Shown here: positions 63,520-64,000 of the stretch, in pieces
Numbering within the stretch: position 1 is the stretch's first letter
How the letters are laid out: each line of letters opens with the position of its first letter
Source of the DNA: Nephrocerus scutellatus
Taxonomy: Eukaryota > Arthropoda > Insecta > Diptera > Pipunculidae
Assembly: GCA_947095585.1 (NCBI GenBank)
Contig: OX352762.1
Coordinates: forward strand, 29,798,669 to 29,862,668
DNA length: 64,000 nt
Direction of reading: 5' to 3'
The notes under the pieces: model-generated
Database searches by the model: none
What the model saw: only the letters and a program-made list of their open reading frames with translations
What the model was told of the DNA's origin: nothing
Position numbers and translations under genes: made by a program

Positions 63520-63811
63520 TTACATTAGAAACGGTAAAACCGATTTTTCTGATCCATTAACTGTGGCAAATGAATATAATGAACTCGTTGCTACAGTTGG
63601 ACAATTGTATAATTTAATAAATTCATATACAGTTTGCTCTGCACAGTCTTCGCTACCTTTTAAAAAATATACTTTCAGAAACAGTTTATTTTTTAATGTA
63701 ATTTCAGAACTCGAGCTTTTAAAATTTATAAATTCACTAAGGAACTCGAACTCTTGTGGTTGTAACGAAGCTGCTATCGTTACACACCCTTTTTCTAGGT
63801 GTTCGGTATGA
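63520..63811 (+). pseudogene. LINE fragment (region just before RT)
   Basis: An 82-codon frame from about 63563 contains NSLFFNVISELELLKFINSL followed by RNSNSCGCNEAAI, which fits the conserved block preceding finger motif 1 in non-LTR reverse transcriptases (the INSLKxSNSxGxD pattern). It ends at TGA 63809-63811. Only this short piece is present, and the family cannot be set. Confidence 0.5.
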
Positions 63812-63831
63812 TTATTTCGCTTAATCCTTTG

Positions 63832-63955
63832 GGCTTATTCTGCCGGTTACCATGTACACAACCGCACATGTGCAATGTGCCGGTCACTATATACTACCAT
63901 GGACACTCACCCGCACATGTTAATAGTGCCGGCCCCAATGTAACACAAGTGGTAC
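63832..63955. repeat. Imperfect 54-56 bp tandem repeat
   Basis: Two units share ACCATG, CACCCGCACATGT-like and AGTGCCGG/ATGTGCCGG words around 63848 and 63897, preceded by a third TGCCGG at 63841. No coding evidence. Confidence 0.5.
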
Positions 63956-64000
63956 TTGAAGTAAAATTCACATACGGTCTTTGCAAAAATATAGTTACGT

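Overview
This is a eukaryotic nuclear window from an AT-rich, transposon-dense genome, most likely a higher dipteran fly (Schizophora; a tephritid-like genome is my guess). The evidence is two host genes with very short fly-type introns (53-68 bp), close similarity to fly COP9 signalosome subunit 5, and retroelement families typical of Diptera, including a copia-type element whose primer binding site matches my recollection of Drosophila copia. I see no bacterial features, CRISPR array, rRNA or functional tRNA gene.

Only about 4 kb (13177-16807) is recognisable single-copy host sequence. It holds a tight convergent pair: CSN5 (+, 3 exons, 335 aa, JAMM metalloprotease of the COP9 signalosome) and a NOA1-type circularly permuted mitochondrial GTPase (-, 9 exons, 667 aa). 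Their stop codons lie only 47 bp apart. Both reconstructed genes are open from start to stop with in-phase GT-AG introns. Related dispersed repeats lie on both outer sides of the pair, and a MITE starts 50 bp upstream of the NOA1 ATG.

Layout. 1-5200: degenerate tandem repeats, a MITE at 2013-2553, and a 1.87 kb near-perfect palindrome carrying mariner-like MITEs. 5600-8280: a dead LINE and a patch of rearranged repeats. 8280-12398: a 3'-truncated copia element (-). 12400-17450: the gene island. 17450-22400: a 237 bp tandem duplication, a Helitron and a Tc1-like TIR element with a nested repeat. 22800-27000: a decayed Ty3/gypsy element (-) whose pol is followed by a Ulp1/C48-type cysteine protease ORF and two minisatellite arrays. 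27977-31987: a young but internally deleted gypsy element with SAP-domain Gag and near-identical LTRs. 32375-41850: two head-to-tail Tigger-like DNA transposons, one split by a Mag-like gypsy and an RTE-like fragment, the other by an RNase H-bearing LINE and a MITE. 44580-48082: a LINE abutting a third Tigger. 48337-64000: tRNA-derived SINEs, Helitron ends, MITEs, LINE relics, and further copies of an unclassified family here called family R.

The transposons form a nested history. Family R sits inside a Tc1-like element at 20205-22371, and the copy of that element at 57385-58088 shows the uninterrupted arrangement. A gypsy sits in Tigger A, a LINE in Tigger B, and a TIR element in a LINE at 52089-52862. 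None of the transposase or reverse transcriptase genes seen is intact.
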